Shown piece after piece: positions 1 to 5,744 of a DNA stretch of 6,031 nucleotides. The notes under the pieces were generated by a model, which searched no databases, was not told the origin of the DNA, and saw only the letters and a list, made by a program, of their open reading frames with translations. The stretch spans positions 1 to 6,031 of the forward strand of contig JAHKLF010000102.1 in NCBI GenBank assembly GCA_029856615.1. The letters are read 5' to 3'. The DNA comes from Candidatus Njordarchaeota archaeon (lineage in GTDB: Archaea > Asgardarchaeota > Njordarchaeia > Njordarchaeales > Njordarchaeaceae). Every line of letters begins with the position of its first letter. Position 1 is the stretch's first letter. A program made the position numbers and the translations under genes.

Positions 1-81
1 CCCTTGCAAAACGTAAAAGATATAAAACCTTTCATCTAGTACATAGAATATTTTGATATCAATAGGAGATAGAAGAATACC

Positions 82-88
82 AATTTAA
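82..88 (+). promoter_or_regulatory. Candidate TATA box (BoxA) of the tRNA-His gene
   Basis: An AATTTAA element has its centre about 25 bases upstream of the mature tRNA 5' end, the usual archaeal TATA-to-start distance. Transcription would then begin at or very near G-1, leaving almost no 5' leader. A second AT-rich stretch (TTAAATT, about 94-100) is too close to the gene to act as its TATA box. This is assigned by spacing and composition only, in an AT-rich background. Confidence 0.35.
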
Positions 89-109
89 CTTACTTAAATT
101 AGCATGCAT

Positions 110-185
110 GGAGGGGGTAGCTCAGCGGAAGAGCGCGGGACTGTGGATCCCGAGGTCGCGGGTTCGAATCCCGCCCCCCTCCCCA
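110..185 (+). tRNA. tRNA-His (anticodon GTG), intronless, with encoded G-1 and CCA
   Basis: The full cloverleaf folds by eye. The acceptor stem is 111-117 with 175-181, all seven pairs Watson-Crick. U8-A9 lie at 118-119. The D stem GCTC/GAGC is at 120-123 and 131-134. The anticodon stem CGGGA/TCCCG is at 136-140 and 148-152, with loop CTGTGGA and anticodon GTG at 143-145. The T stem GCGGG/CCCGC is at 158-162 and 170-174, with loop TTCGAAT. The histidine identity features are encoded: an extra G-1 at 110 opposite discriminator C73 at 182, followed by CCA at 183-185. No anticodon-loop intron is present. It reads histidine codons CAC and CAU. It lies 108 bases upstream of elp3 with a TATA-like box of its own, so it is probably transcribed separately. 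Confidence 0.97.
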
Positions 186-247
186 TCCCATTATTCCATC
201 TTCTACACTTATATATGTGAATAATCACTTCTCTGAAGTCAATAATG

Positions 248-254
248 TATAAAA
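248..254 (+). promoter_or_regulatory. Candidate TATA box of elp3
   Basis: TATAAAA lies 40 bases before the elp3 start codon. A transcription start about 25 bases downstream (near 277) would give a short leader that still contains the GAAGGAG ribosome-binding site. A second TATA-like element, TTATATATG at about 209-217, is an alternative that would give a longer leader. Neither is confirmed. Confidence 0.4.
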
Positions 255-278
255 CATCACTCAATAATATACATACTA

Positions 279-285
279 GAAGGAG
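279..285 (+). promoter_or_regulatory. Shine-Dalgarno site of elp3
   Basis: GAAGGAG lies 8 bases ahead of the ATG at 294 and fits the archaeal 16S rRNA 3' end. It supports this ATG as the start of Elp3; no better-placed alternative start is seen. Confidence 0.7.
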
Positions 286-293
286 TAATAGAG

Positions 294-1907
294 ATGCATG
301 AGATACCCGAGAGATATTTCCAAGACTTATGCATTAGACTTCAAGAAATAATTACCTCGCGAGGAGACATTACAAAGAAAGATATTCATATCCTCAAGAG
401 AAAACTTGCCCGTACCTATAGACTTCCAAGACTACCTAAAGACTACGAAATTTTGGATAAATTGCCACCTCATCTCAAACAAAATCTTAAGGACTCGCTT
501 AAAAGTAAACCTGTGCGCACAATTTCAGGAGTCGCAGTAATAGCTGTGATGACAAAACCTTTACCTTGTCCCGGTCATTGTATATACTGCCCCGGAGGAA
601 TTAAAAGCGAATTTCAAACGCCTCAGTCTTACACTGGTCATGAACCCGCTGCACGACGAGCATATGAGCTCGGTTACGATCCCTATAAGCAGGTGCGGTA
701 TAGGATTAACCAATTAGAAGCTATCGGTCATAATGCAGAGAAAATAGAAATCATCATAATGGGAGGCACGTTCCTCGCCGCGCCTCCAAGGTATAAAGAG
801 TGGTTTATACGGGGAATATATGAGGGGCTATTAGGCAAAAAATATCCAAATAAAACTTTATTAGAACTACAAGAAATGCTAGAGAACGCAAAGTACAGAC
901 TAGTCGGATTAACAATTGAGACACGACCAGACTTTTGCACCGAGAGATATGTTGACGAGATGCTATTTTATGGTGCAACGCGTGTAGAGATAGGCGTCCA
1001 GACGTTATATGATGAAATCTTGAAATTTATAAAAAGAGGTCATACTGTTGAGGATACCAAAAAAGCTTTTAGAATAGCGAGAGATGCAGGATTTAAGATA
1101 GTAGCTCACATGATGCCTAATTTACCATTATCGGATCCTAAAACTGATGTGAAGATGTTTATTAAACTATTTAGTGATCCCGATTTACGACCAGATATGC
1201 TAAAAATATACCCCACAGCTGTTATAAAAGGGACCAAATTATATGATATGTGGATACATAAGGAATATGAACCTTATTCGGAAGAAACGTTAATCAACAT
1301 TCTCGCAAGGATAAAAAAGATGATTCCACCTTGGGTGCGAATACAAAGAGTACAGAGAGATATACCAGTATATCTCGTAGATGCAGGATACAGCATTGGC
1401 AATTTAAGACAGGTAGTGCAAAAATACATGGAAAGGAAGGGGTGGCGATGTAGATGCATAAGATGTCGAGAAGCGGGTCTAAATCTTATAAAGAATGGTC
1501 TCTTACCTGATGATAATAAAATCCGATTATTATCTCGGCGGTATACTGCTTCGGGAGGAGAAGAAATTTTCCTTTCATTTGAAGACATAAAGAACGATAT
1601 AATCATAGGGTTCTTAAGATTACGAAAACCATCAGAATTAGCTCATCGCCCGGAAATAGACTCTAATACAATGATTGTTCGTGAATTACATGTATATGGA
1701 CCTTTAGTCCCTCTCGGAGAAAGAAGAAGACTGGCATGGCAGCACAGAGGATATGGAAAAAGACTACTTAAAGAAGCTGAAAAAATCGCTCGTGAAGAAT
1801 TCGATGCTCGTAAAATTGTTGTGATATCAGGCATAGGAGTCAGGAATTATTATAAAATGTTAGGTTATCATAAGGAAGGACCATATATGAGTAAGAAGTT
1901 AGTTTAG
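294..1907 (+). CDS. elp3: Archaeal Elp3: tRNA uridine(34) carboxymethyl-modifying enzyme (radical SAM + GNAT)
   Basis: The protein has 537 residues, the usual length for stand-alone archaeal Elp3. The family uses a radical SAM domain and acetyl-CoA to add a carboxymethyl group to C5 of wobble U34 in certain tRNAs; archaeal members act without the other Elongator subunits. Visible features, in order: a basic N-terminal region (about 1-85) typical of tRNA binding; the 4Fe-4S cysteines C92, C96 and C99 in CPGHCIYCPGG; further radical SAM core motifs GGTF (157-160), ETRPD (209-213) and VEIGVQ (231-236); a cysteine-rich zinc site CRCIRC (386-391); and a C-terminal GNAT domain (about 405-537) with the acetyl-CoA loop QHRGYG (483-488) and the NYYKMLGY stretch (518-525). 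All expected catalytic elements are present, so it should be active. The gene has its own candidate TATA box and a good ribosome-binding site. The next gene on the same strand is 172 bases away, arguing against an operon. Confidence 0.97.
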   Translation: MHEIPERYFQDLCIRLQEIITSRGDITKKDIHILKRKLARTYRLPRLPKDYEILDKLPPHLKQNLKDSLKSKPVRTISGVAVIAVMTKPLPCPGHCIYCPGGIKSEFQTPQSYTGHEPAARRAYELGYDPYKQVRYRINQLEAIGHNAEKIEIIIMGGTFLAAPPRYKEWFIRGIYEGLLGKKYPNKTLLELQEMLENAKYRLVGLTIETRPDFCTERYVDEMLFYGATRVEIGVQTLYDEILKFIKRGHTVEDTKKAFRIARDAGFKIVAHMMPNLPLSDPKTDVKMFIKLFSDPDLRPDMLKIYPTAVIKGTKLYDMWIHKEYEPYSEETLINILARIKKMIPPWVRIQRVQRDIPVYLVDAGYSIGNLRQVVQKYMERKGWRCRCIRCREAGLNLIKNGLLPDDNKIRLLSRRYTASGGEEIFLSFEDIKNDIIIGFLRLRKPSELAHRPEIDSNTMIVRELHVYGPLVPLGERRRLAWQHRGYGKRLLKEAEKIAREEFDARKIVVISGIGVRNYYKMLGYHKEGPYMSKKLV

Positions 1908-1974
1908 GGCTCTCTATGTATTTAATGCCGAATCTTATCAATTAACTTCTCCTCGCGAGATTAGGGTCTATTCC

Positions 1975-1984
1975 GCCTTTTTTT
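1975..1984 (+). terminator. Candidate T-run terminator after elp3
   Basis: A run of seven T follows CCGCC about 70 bases after the elp3 stop. Archaeal RNA polymerase commonly terminates at T-rich stretches without a hairpin. The run falls between elp3 and the candidate promoter of the next gene, which fits, but there is no further support. Confidence 0.35.
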
Positions 1985-2017
1985 GAAATATTATCATGAT
2001 GAATTTCTGCATAAGGT

Positions 2018-2025
2018 AAATTTAA
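2018..2025 (+). promoter_or_regulatory. Candidate TATA box of the AMMECR1-family gene
   Basis: AAATTTAA lies about 60 bases before the start codon. A transcription start near 2047 would give a leader of about 33 bases carrying the Shine-Dalgarno site. The 172-base gap from elp3 and the intervening T-run favour a separate promoter. Confidence 0.35.
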
Positions 2026-2067
2026 TTCATATTCTGATTGTAGAATATTCTATGAAAAATCATATGT

Positions 2068-2074
2068 GAGGGAG
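2068..2074 (+). promoter_or_regulatory. Shine-Dalgarno site of the AMMECR1-family gene
   Basis: GAGGGAG lies 5 bases upstream of the ATG at 2080 and supports that start. Confidence 0.65.
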
Positions 2075-2079
2075 AATAA

Positions 2080-2706
2080 ATGCCATTAAATGCTGATAAA
2101 CTTACAGATTATCATGGAGAATTCCTAGTTAAGACTGCACGTTTAGCTATAAGTAGCTATCTACGAGAAAAAATTAAAATCCCTATCCCAAAAAACACAC
2201 CCAAAATCTTATTAGAGAAAGCCGGGGTTTTTGTGACACTAAATAAACTCGTTAAGAGGCATGAAACATTACGAGGTTGCATTGGATACATCTATCCAAT
2301 TAAACCTTTAATTGAAGCTACAATTGAGACTGCAATAGCAGCAGCTACTGAGGATCCACGTTTCCCCCCTGTTTCATTAGAGGAGATGAACAGCATAATC
2401 GTGGAGATAACCGTGCTAACACCTCCTAAGAAAATAGAGGTAGATGCTCCAGAGGAATATTTAGACAAAATAGTCATTGGACGTGATGGGCTTCTGCTCA
2501 AATATGGAGTTTTCTCTGGCACTCTTTTACCTCAGGTTCCCATCGAATATGGTTGGGATGTCGAGACTTTTTTGGATAACTTGTGTATGAAAGCCGGATT
2601 ACCTATTAGATGTTGGAAGAATTTAGAAGTAGAAATATACTCGTATCAGGGGATTATATGGAAAGAAGAAGCACCGGGGGGTAAGGTCATTCGCGTCAAG
2701 CTCTAA
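2080..2706 (+). CDS. AMMECR1-family protein (function not established)
   Basis: The protein has 208 residues, close to the usual length of archaeal AMMECR1-domain proteins. The family signature LRGCIG is at 64-69, followed by other conserved stretches: DPRFPP (92-97), the LLPQVPIEYGWD region (149-160), and the CMKAGLP segment (169-175). No signal peptide or membrane segment is seen, so it should be cytosolic. The family is found in archaea, bacteria and eukaryotes. In many prokaryotes it is fused to, or encoded beside, Memo-like and radical SAM proteins, but its biochemical role is not settled; the LRGCIG motif has been suggested as functional because it is nearly invariant. Here it stands alone: no Memo or dedicated radical SAM partner lies in this window, and the Elp3 upstream is a different radical SAM family with its own role. 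The next gene, a histone, is convergent, so this gene ends its transcription unit. Confidence 0.93.
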   Translation: MPLNADKLTDYHGEFLVKTARLAISSYLREKIKIPIPKNTPKILLEKAGVFVTLNKLVKRHETLRGCIGYIYPIKPLIEATIETAIAAATEDPRFPPVSLEEMNSIIVEITVLTPPKKIEVDAPEEYLDKIVIGRDGLLLKYGVFSGTLLPQVPIEYGWDVETFLDNLCMKAGLPIRCWKNLEVEIYSYQGIIWKEEAPGGKVIRVKL

Positions 2707-2729
2707 AGAAAAAAAAGAAAATAAAAAAT
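2707..2729 (-). terminator. T-rich terminator of the histone gene (minus strand)
   Basis: The plus strand carries two A-runs (eight and six A, broken by GAAAAT-like bases), which read as T-runs on the minus strand starting about 25 bases after the histone stop codon. This fits hairpin-independent archaeal termination. It fills most of the 47-base gap between the convergent AMMECR1-family and histone genes. Confidence 0.5.
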
Positions 2730-2753
2730 ACGGTGTAAAAAGAAGAAGACCAT

Positions 2754-2987
2754 CTATTTGTGTAGGAAATACTCTGTGAATGCTTGCTCAATATCGTCCT
2801 TCTTTATTGTCTTTCTCTTCTTTCCTTCAGCTATTCTCTTAGCTAGATTACCCAACCTTACCAGTAATTCCTGAATGATGTCTCGTGTTGCTTCGAGTGC
2901 TTCTGCTGAGATTCTAATCTCCTTGGAGGCGATTCCTTTTTCAAGAAATCTTCTTAGAGGTTGTAGAGGTAGTGGCTTCTCGGCCAT
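2754..2987 (-). CDS. Archaeal histone (single histone fold, HMf/HTa-like family)
   Basis: This 77-residue protein is one histone fold. Archaeal histones dimerise and stack along DNA to wrap and compact the chromosome. The best diagnostic is loop 2 and the start of helix 3: RKTIKKDDIEQA (58-69), nearly the same as in HMfB, where R52, T54 and D59 correspond here to R58, T60 and D65. Helix 1 is about residues 7-17, helix 2 about 27-54 and helix 3 about 63-73. The loop-1 DNA-contacting arginine (R19 in HMfB) corresponds to R25, and R25 to R58 spans exactly the same number of residues as in HMfB. Compared with HMfB from memory, there are three extra residues in the helix 1/loop 1 region and a few extra C-terminal residues. 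GGTG lies 6 bases upstream of the ATG. The gene has its own strong-looking TATA box and is divergent from thpR. Other histone-fold proteins are possible, but the match to archaeal histone is good. Confidence 0.9.
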   Translation of the reverse strand: MAEKPLPLQPLRRFLEKGIASKEIRISAEALEATRDIIQELLVRLGNLAKRIAEGKKRKTIKKDDIEQAFTEYFLHK

Positions 2988-2993
2988 ATTTTA

Positions 2994-3000
2994 CACCTTT
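2994..3000 (-). promoter_or_regulatory. Shine-Dalgarno site of the histone gene
   Basis: On the minus strand AAAGGTG lies 6 bases before the ATG (2985-2987). It pairs with the archaeal 16S rRNA 3' end (GGTG core) and fixes the start. The same GGTGTAAA sequence precedes the thpR start. Confidence 0.6.
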
Positions 3001-3010
3001 TAGGAAGGAG

Positions 3011-3116
3011 TTCGATTATAATATATATTACGAACTTTATAAATTTTTCGATTATGTGGAATATTCGGAATATTTCCAAAATTTTCTAATTTTCCAAAAA
3101 TATGTGAAAAAATCAC
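3011..3116. repeat. Cluster of short direct and inverted repeats between the histone and thpR genes
   Basis: The AT-rich divergent region holds several repeats. TTCGATTAT occurs at 3011-3019 and again at 3047-3055, on either side of the histone TATA box. GGAATATT occurs in tandem at 3058-3065 and 3067-3074. TTTCCAAAA occurs at 3073-3081 and 3091-3099. A perfect inverted repeat GTGA-AAAAA-TCAC spans 3104-3116. Together they could be operator sites for one or both divergent genes. Low sequence complexity could also produce some of them by chance. Confidence 0.45.
3035..3043 (-). promoter_or_regulatory. TATA box of the histone gene, bracketed by CGAA/TTCG
   Basis: On the minus strand TTTATAAAG is a near-ideal archaeal TATA box. 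A start about 25 bases downstream (near 3014) gives a leader of about 27 bases with the ribosome-binding site. The box is bracketed by an inverted pair, CGAA at 3031-3034 and TTCG at 3047-3050, a plausible regulator site, although this is inference only. Confidence 0.55.
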
Positions 3117-3130
3117 AATAAATTTCAAGA

Positions 3131-3138
3131 ATATAATA
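3131..3138 (+). promoter_or_regulatory. Candidate TATA box of thpR
   Basis: ATATAATA predicts transcription beginning near 3160. That is after the first in-frame ATG (3157) but about 24 bases before the ATG at 3184, so it supports the downstream start of ThpR. Confidence 0.4.
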
Positions 3139-3172
3139 GGTACAGATTTTCGTTAAATGATAGGTAAATTAT

Positions 3173-3176
3173 GGTG
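3173..3176 (+). promoter_or_regulatory. Shine-Dalgarno site that decides the thpR start
   Basis: GGTG lies seven bases before the ATG at 3184. It falls inside the reading frame if the upstream ATG at 3157 is used, and so argues for the shorter protein. The context GGTGTAAA is the same as that ahead of the histone start on the other strand. Confidence 0.55.
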
Positions 3177-3183
3177 TAAATTA

Positions 3184-3744
3184 ATGAGAACTTTCATAGC
3201 AATTGATATAGACGATGAAAACCTCGTCACAAGAATCATTGAAATAGAAAGAACGCTCAAAGCCAGTGGTGCTCATCTAAAATTAGTTGAACCCGAGAAC
3301 CTCCATATAACACTAAAATTTCTGGGGGAAATTGATCCTAAGGATCTAGATATAATACTCGATGTCGTAAGGAAATATTCTCAAGAGGAGCATCCATTCG
3401 AAATAAAATTAAAGGGCATAGGGGCATTTCCTTCTATGAAAGCTCCGCGTGTAGTGTGGATCGGCATTGATAAAAATAGAGAAAAAATTATTAGTCTCGC
3501 AACAAAAATTTCTGAGGCATTAGAGAAACTAGGATTCCGTAAAGAAGAAAGAGAATTTCACCCTCACATAACAATAGCTCGTGTGAAAAGGTTCAACGCT
3601 TCGCTTAAAAACTTTATCAACGCAAATCAAGACATCGAGATAGGAGAATATTACGTGAGATCTATAAGAATAAAGAAGAGCACGCTTACTCCGCATGGAC
3701 CAATATATACAACGCTTTCTGAGATTCCTCTTCCAGAGAAATGA
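3184..3744 (+). CDS. thpR: ThpR: RNA 2',3'-cyclic phosphodiesterase / 2'-5' RNA ligase family (LigT-like)
   Basis: From the preferred start the protein has 186 residues, typical for archaeal ThpR. Both 2H phosphoesterase motifs are present: HITL at 41-44 and HITI at 128-131, the paired HxTx catalytic sites. The family start MRTFIAIDID and the late KSTLTPHGPIY stretch (165-175) also match. Such enzymes hydrolyse 2',3'-cyclic phosphate ends of RNA to 2'-phosphate and can show reversible 2'-5' ligation in vitro; a link to tRNA fragments is suspected, but the cellular substrate is not firmly known. Start choice: an in-frame ATG at 3157 would add nine residues (MIGKLWCKL) that the family lacks. 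The ATG at 3184 has GGTG at 3173-3176, seven bases ahead, and fits the candidate TATA box. In some archaea thpR sits beside the CCA-adding enzyme gene; here it does not. It is divergent from the histone gene and convergent with dp1, 27 bases away. Confidence 0.94.
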   Translation: MRTFIAIDIDDENLVTRIIEIERTLKASGAHLKLVEPENLHITLKFLGEIDPKDLDIILDVVRKYSQEEHPFEIKLKGIGAFPSMKAPRVVWIGIDKNREKIISLATKISEALEKLGFRKEEREFHPHITIARVKRFNASLKNFINANQDIEIGEYYVRSIRIKKSTLTPHGPIYTTLSEIPLPEK

Positions 3745-3771
3745 ATATTTATGAAGTTTGATTATAAAACA

Positions 3772-5538
3772 TTAACCGCCAGCTATTAACTCGCACCCCG
3801 CGTCATGGCACTTGATAATACTAACCTCGTATGTACTTAAATCAACTATAGGTACAATACCTAATGTTGGTTTGATTCCCAATTGTTTTTGCCAGGATGT
3901 AAGTCCTTGAAAAGCACCTGATGAGATGAGGAGGATTCCACCCTTTGTTATTCGAACGTCTGCTATGTGTAGATGACCTGTTGCTAAAATGTCGGGCACT
4001 TCTTCTATGATGAGATAATCTTTAACTATGGGAGCAATAGGTATTCTGCCCCATTCTGGCATGAGATGCCTGATACGTAAAGTTTCGATAAGAATTCTTG
4101 TCGGTTTTTCTAGTCCAATTCCTATTTCCGCTGCCAGATTTTCTAGACCGTAACCATGATATAAGAGAATTCTGACACCATGTAGCTTTATTAGTGCTGG
4201 ATTACCCAAAATTTTGATGTTTGGTAGATCATATAATGCTCCCGCTATTTCCTCTGGAATCGGAGGCTGTGGGACAAATTTTCCTGCAGCGTCATGATTA
4301 CCAGGAATAATAATTATTAGTTTATTTTTGGGGATTTGGGAAAGATATTTAGCAGCTTGCTCATACTGCTCGTATATATTAACAATCCTTAATTCCTTTC
4401 TTTGATCGGGATAAACACCAACACCGTCTACTAAATCACCATTTACTATGACATACTTTATCTCTTTAGCTAATAGTTGTAACTTTTTATCTTTTATTTC
4501 TCCGCGCAGAAATTTTATAAAATTAATAAAGGCATTCTTGAGAAATACTTTGCTCCCTATATGAATATCTGACAAAAAAGCTACCTTCACTCGTTGTCGT
4601 GCTCGGGCTCTTTCTCTTATATGTGGAATATCTGGAAAGATAATATCTTCGGCAACACAATATTCCTTGGATGCTTTCTTAACTTTGATGGCTATAACGC
4701 TGTCTAATAATATATGCTTAAATTTTCTTGCTAATAGTCCAGACAAAGGTACATGAACTCTAATTTCTCCCTCCAGATCCTCTCCAATTAGCAGTCCATT
4801 TCCTGTTTTTGTCACAAATTTTTCTCTGACTAAAATAATTAGATACTCACCCTTACCTGATTTCATCACGCCACTAGTTGTTGTAACATTTCTTAGCCCT
4901 TTTTTAAGGAAAATCTTCACAAAGGTGCTATATCTATTGATAAACAATTTACGAAATGCTTCTACAGAATCGTTAATTCTTATGACGTTAGGAGAAAGTA
5001 TTACCTCAAAATCAAATTGATCTTCTGGACCAATAGACACCGCTTCCTCTATCTCATATCCCGAATGTGCTTCGATTGTAGATTGCGCCTCCATGATATT
5101 TAAATTTATATCCGCTTTGATCTCTTCTCTTAAACGTAGATCATTTAATTTAGCATCCGTCTTTATGCTTTTATCTTCATTCAGTGGTACTATATACTCA
5201 GTAAGCGTCGAAAATGCGCTTGTAGAGAGAATTTTTCCCTGATTTTTCTCTCTACGCGTCTCAGTCACTAATGGTTGAATTTTATTCTTATCGATTTTTT
5301 CTCTGCTAGGTATCTGACCCATGAGGATTCTAAGGATCTCCTTTGATGTTAGTATATCAATATTCCCTGCTTTCTCTCTTAGTACTTCTATTATTCTATT
5401 CCTCTCTTTTATATTGTCCAAAATCGATGAAAGTATCAGGAAAGCTGTTGGATCCAAATTACATTTAAGTTCTTTCACTAAATTCTTTATCTCGTCTACT
5501 CGCGCAAGAAAAATTTTAGCTCTAAATTTAAGCGCCAT
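3772..5538 (-). CDS. polB: DNA polymerase D small subunit DP1 (PolB), with 3'-5' exonuclease domain
   Basis: This 588-residue protein is the proofreading subunit of the heterodimeric archaeal replicative polymerase PolD; it partners DP2, which is not in this window. Layout: a helical N-terminal domain (about 1-75), a charged poorly conserved linker (about 76-185), an OB-fold region (about 200-305), then a calcineurin-like phosphoesterase domain (about 316-575). All metal and catalytic motifs are seen: DIH (D324, H326), NGDLVDG (D368), PGNHDA (N414, H415), YHG (H461) and GHLH (H522, H524), so the nuclease should be active, unlike the inactivated B subunits of eukaryotic polymerases. The GVGVYPDQ stretch (372-379) and the RHLMPEWG region (490-497) are also DP1-like. 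After the motif-IV histidine the usual RS-type residues appear as YG (HGYGLEN), a small oddity. The length is normal and no intein is present. GAGGAA lies 6 bases before the ATG. The gene is divergent from an unknown gene and convergent with thpR. Confidence 0.96.
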   Translation of the reverse strand: MALKFRAKIFLARVDEIKNLVKELKCNLDPTAFLILSSILDNIKERNRIIEVLREKAGNIDILTSKEILRILMGQIPSREKIDKNKIQPLVTETRREKNQGKILSTSAFSTLTEYIVPLNEDKSIKTDAKLNDLRLREEIKADINLNIMEAQSTIEAHSGYEIEEAVSIGPEDQFDFEVILSPNVIRINDSVEAFRKLFINRYSTFVKIFLKKGLRNVTTTSGVMKSGKGEYLIILVREKFVTKTGNGLLIGEDLEGEIRVHVPLSGLLARKFKHILLDSVIAIKVKKASKEYCVAEDIIFPDIPHIRERARARQRVKVAFLSDIHIGSKVFLKNAFINFIKFLRGEIKDKKLQLLAKEIKYVIVNGDLVDGVGVYPDQRKELRIVNIYEQYEQAAKYLSQIPKNKLIIIIPGNHDAAGKFVPQPPIPEEIAGALYDLPNIKILGNPALIKLHGVRILLYHGYGLENLAAEIGIGLEKPTRILIETLRIRHLMPEWGRIPIAPIVKDYLIIEEVPDILATGHLHIADVRITKGGILLISSGAFQGLTSWQKQLGIKPTLGIVPIVDLSTYEVSIIKCHDAGCELIAGG

Positions 5539-5544
5539 TTAATG

Positions 5545-5550
5545 TTCCTC
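5545..5550 (-). promoter_or_regulatory. Shine-Dalgarno site of the DP1 gene
   Basis: On the minus strand GAGGAA ends six bases before the ATG (5536-5538) and supports that start. Confidence 0.6.
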
Positions 5551-5577
5551 GCTATTTATGTATTCTTGTATATTGAG

Positions 5578-5584
5578 AAATTTA
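5578..5584 (-). promoter_or_regulatory. Candidate TATA box of the DP1 gene
   Basis: TAAATTT on the minus strand would place the transcription start near 5555, giving a leader of about 17 bases with the ribosome-binding site. It is assigned by spacing and composition only. Confidence 0.35.
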
Positions 5585-5744
5585 GAGTGATACACCACAT
5601 TAATTTTTCTGTATAATTCCCTTCTGGAACCTTGCTTTTTGAACCTAACGTAATGTTAATATGATAGAGATTTTCCTTACATAATAAAATTGTTAACACA
5701 AACATGCATTCATGCCTCTCTTCTTTGCATTTTTTTGGAGATTC

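Noticed and set aside
3..56. Short open stretch ending in TGA at the left edge (about 17 residues, very basic: AKRKRYKTF...)
   Set aside because: It could be the tail of an upstream gene, but it is too short to support and other frames at the edge are also briefly open.
1274..1606. Minus-strand open frame of 110 codons inside elp3
   Set aside because: It is antisense to the conserved zinc-site and GNAT regions of Elp3, with no family resemblance; a coding shadow. The same applies to the antisense frames at 728-940, 1643-1834, 2292-2522 and 5321-5542.
355..1959. CTCGCGAGGAGA at 356-367 and its reverse complement at 1948-1959
   Set aside because: A 12-base inverted match 1.6 kb apart, built around a self-palindrome, is about what chance gives in 6 kb, and one copy is inside elp3.
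1996..2037. Possible C/D box guide RNA: perfect C box ATGATGA (1996-2002) and D box CTGA (2034-2037) in the elp3-AMMECR1 gap
   Set aside because: No internal D'/C' boxes at the right spacing, no terminal stem, and the C-D interval of 31 bases is short for the archaeal form. The span also overlaps the candidate TATA box of the next gene.
5646..5698. TAAC-gtaat-GTTA inverted repeat (5646-5658) and TGTTAACA palindrome (5691-5698) between dp1 and the right-edge gene
   Set aside because: Short palindromes of this kind are expected in AT-rich intergenic DNA, and neither is placed precisely against a promoter; not enough to call an operator or origin.
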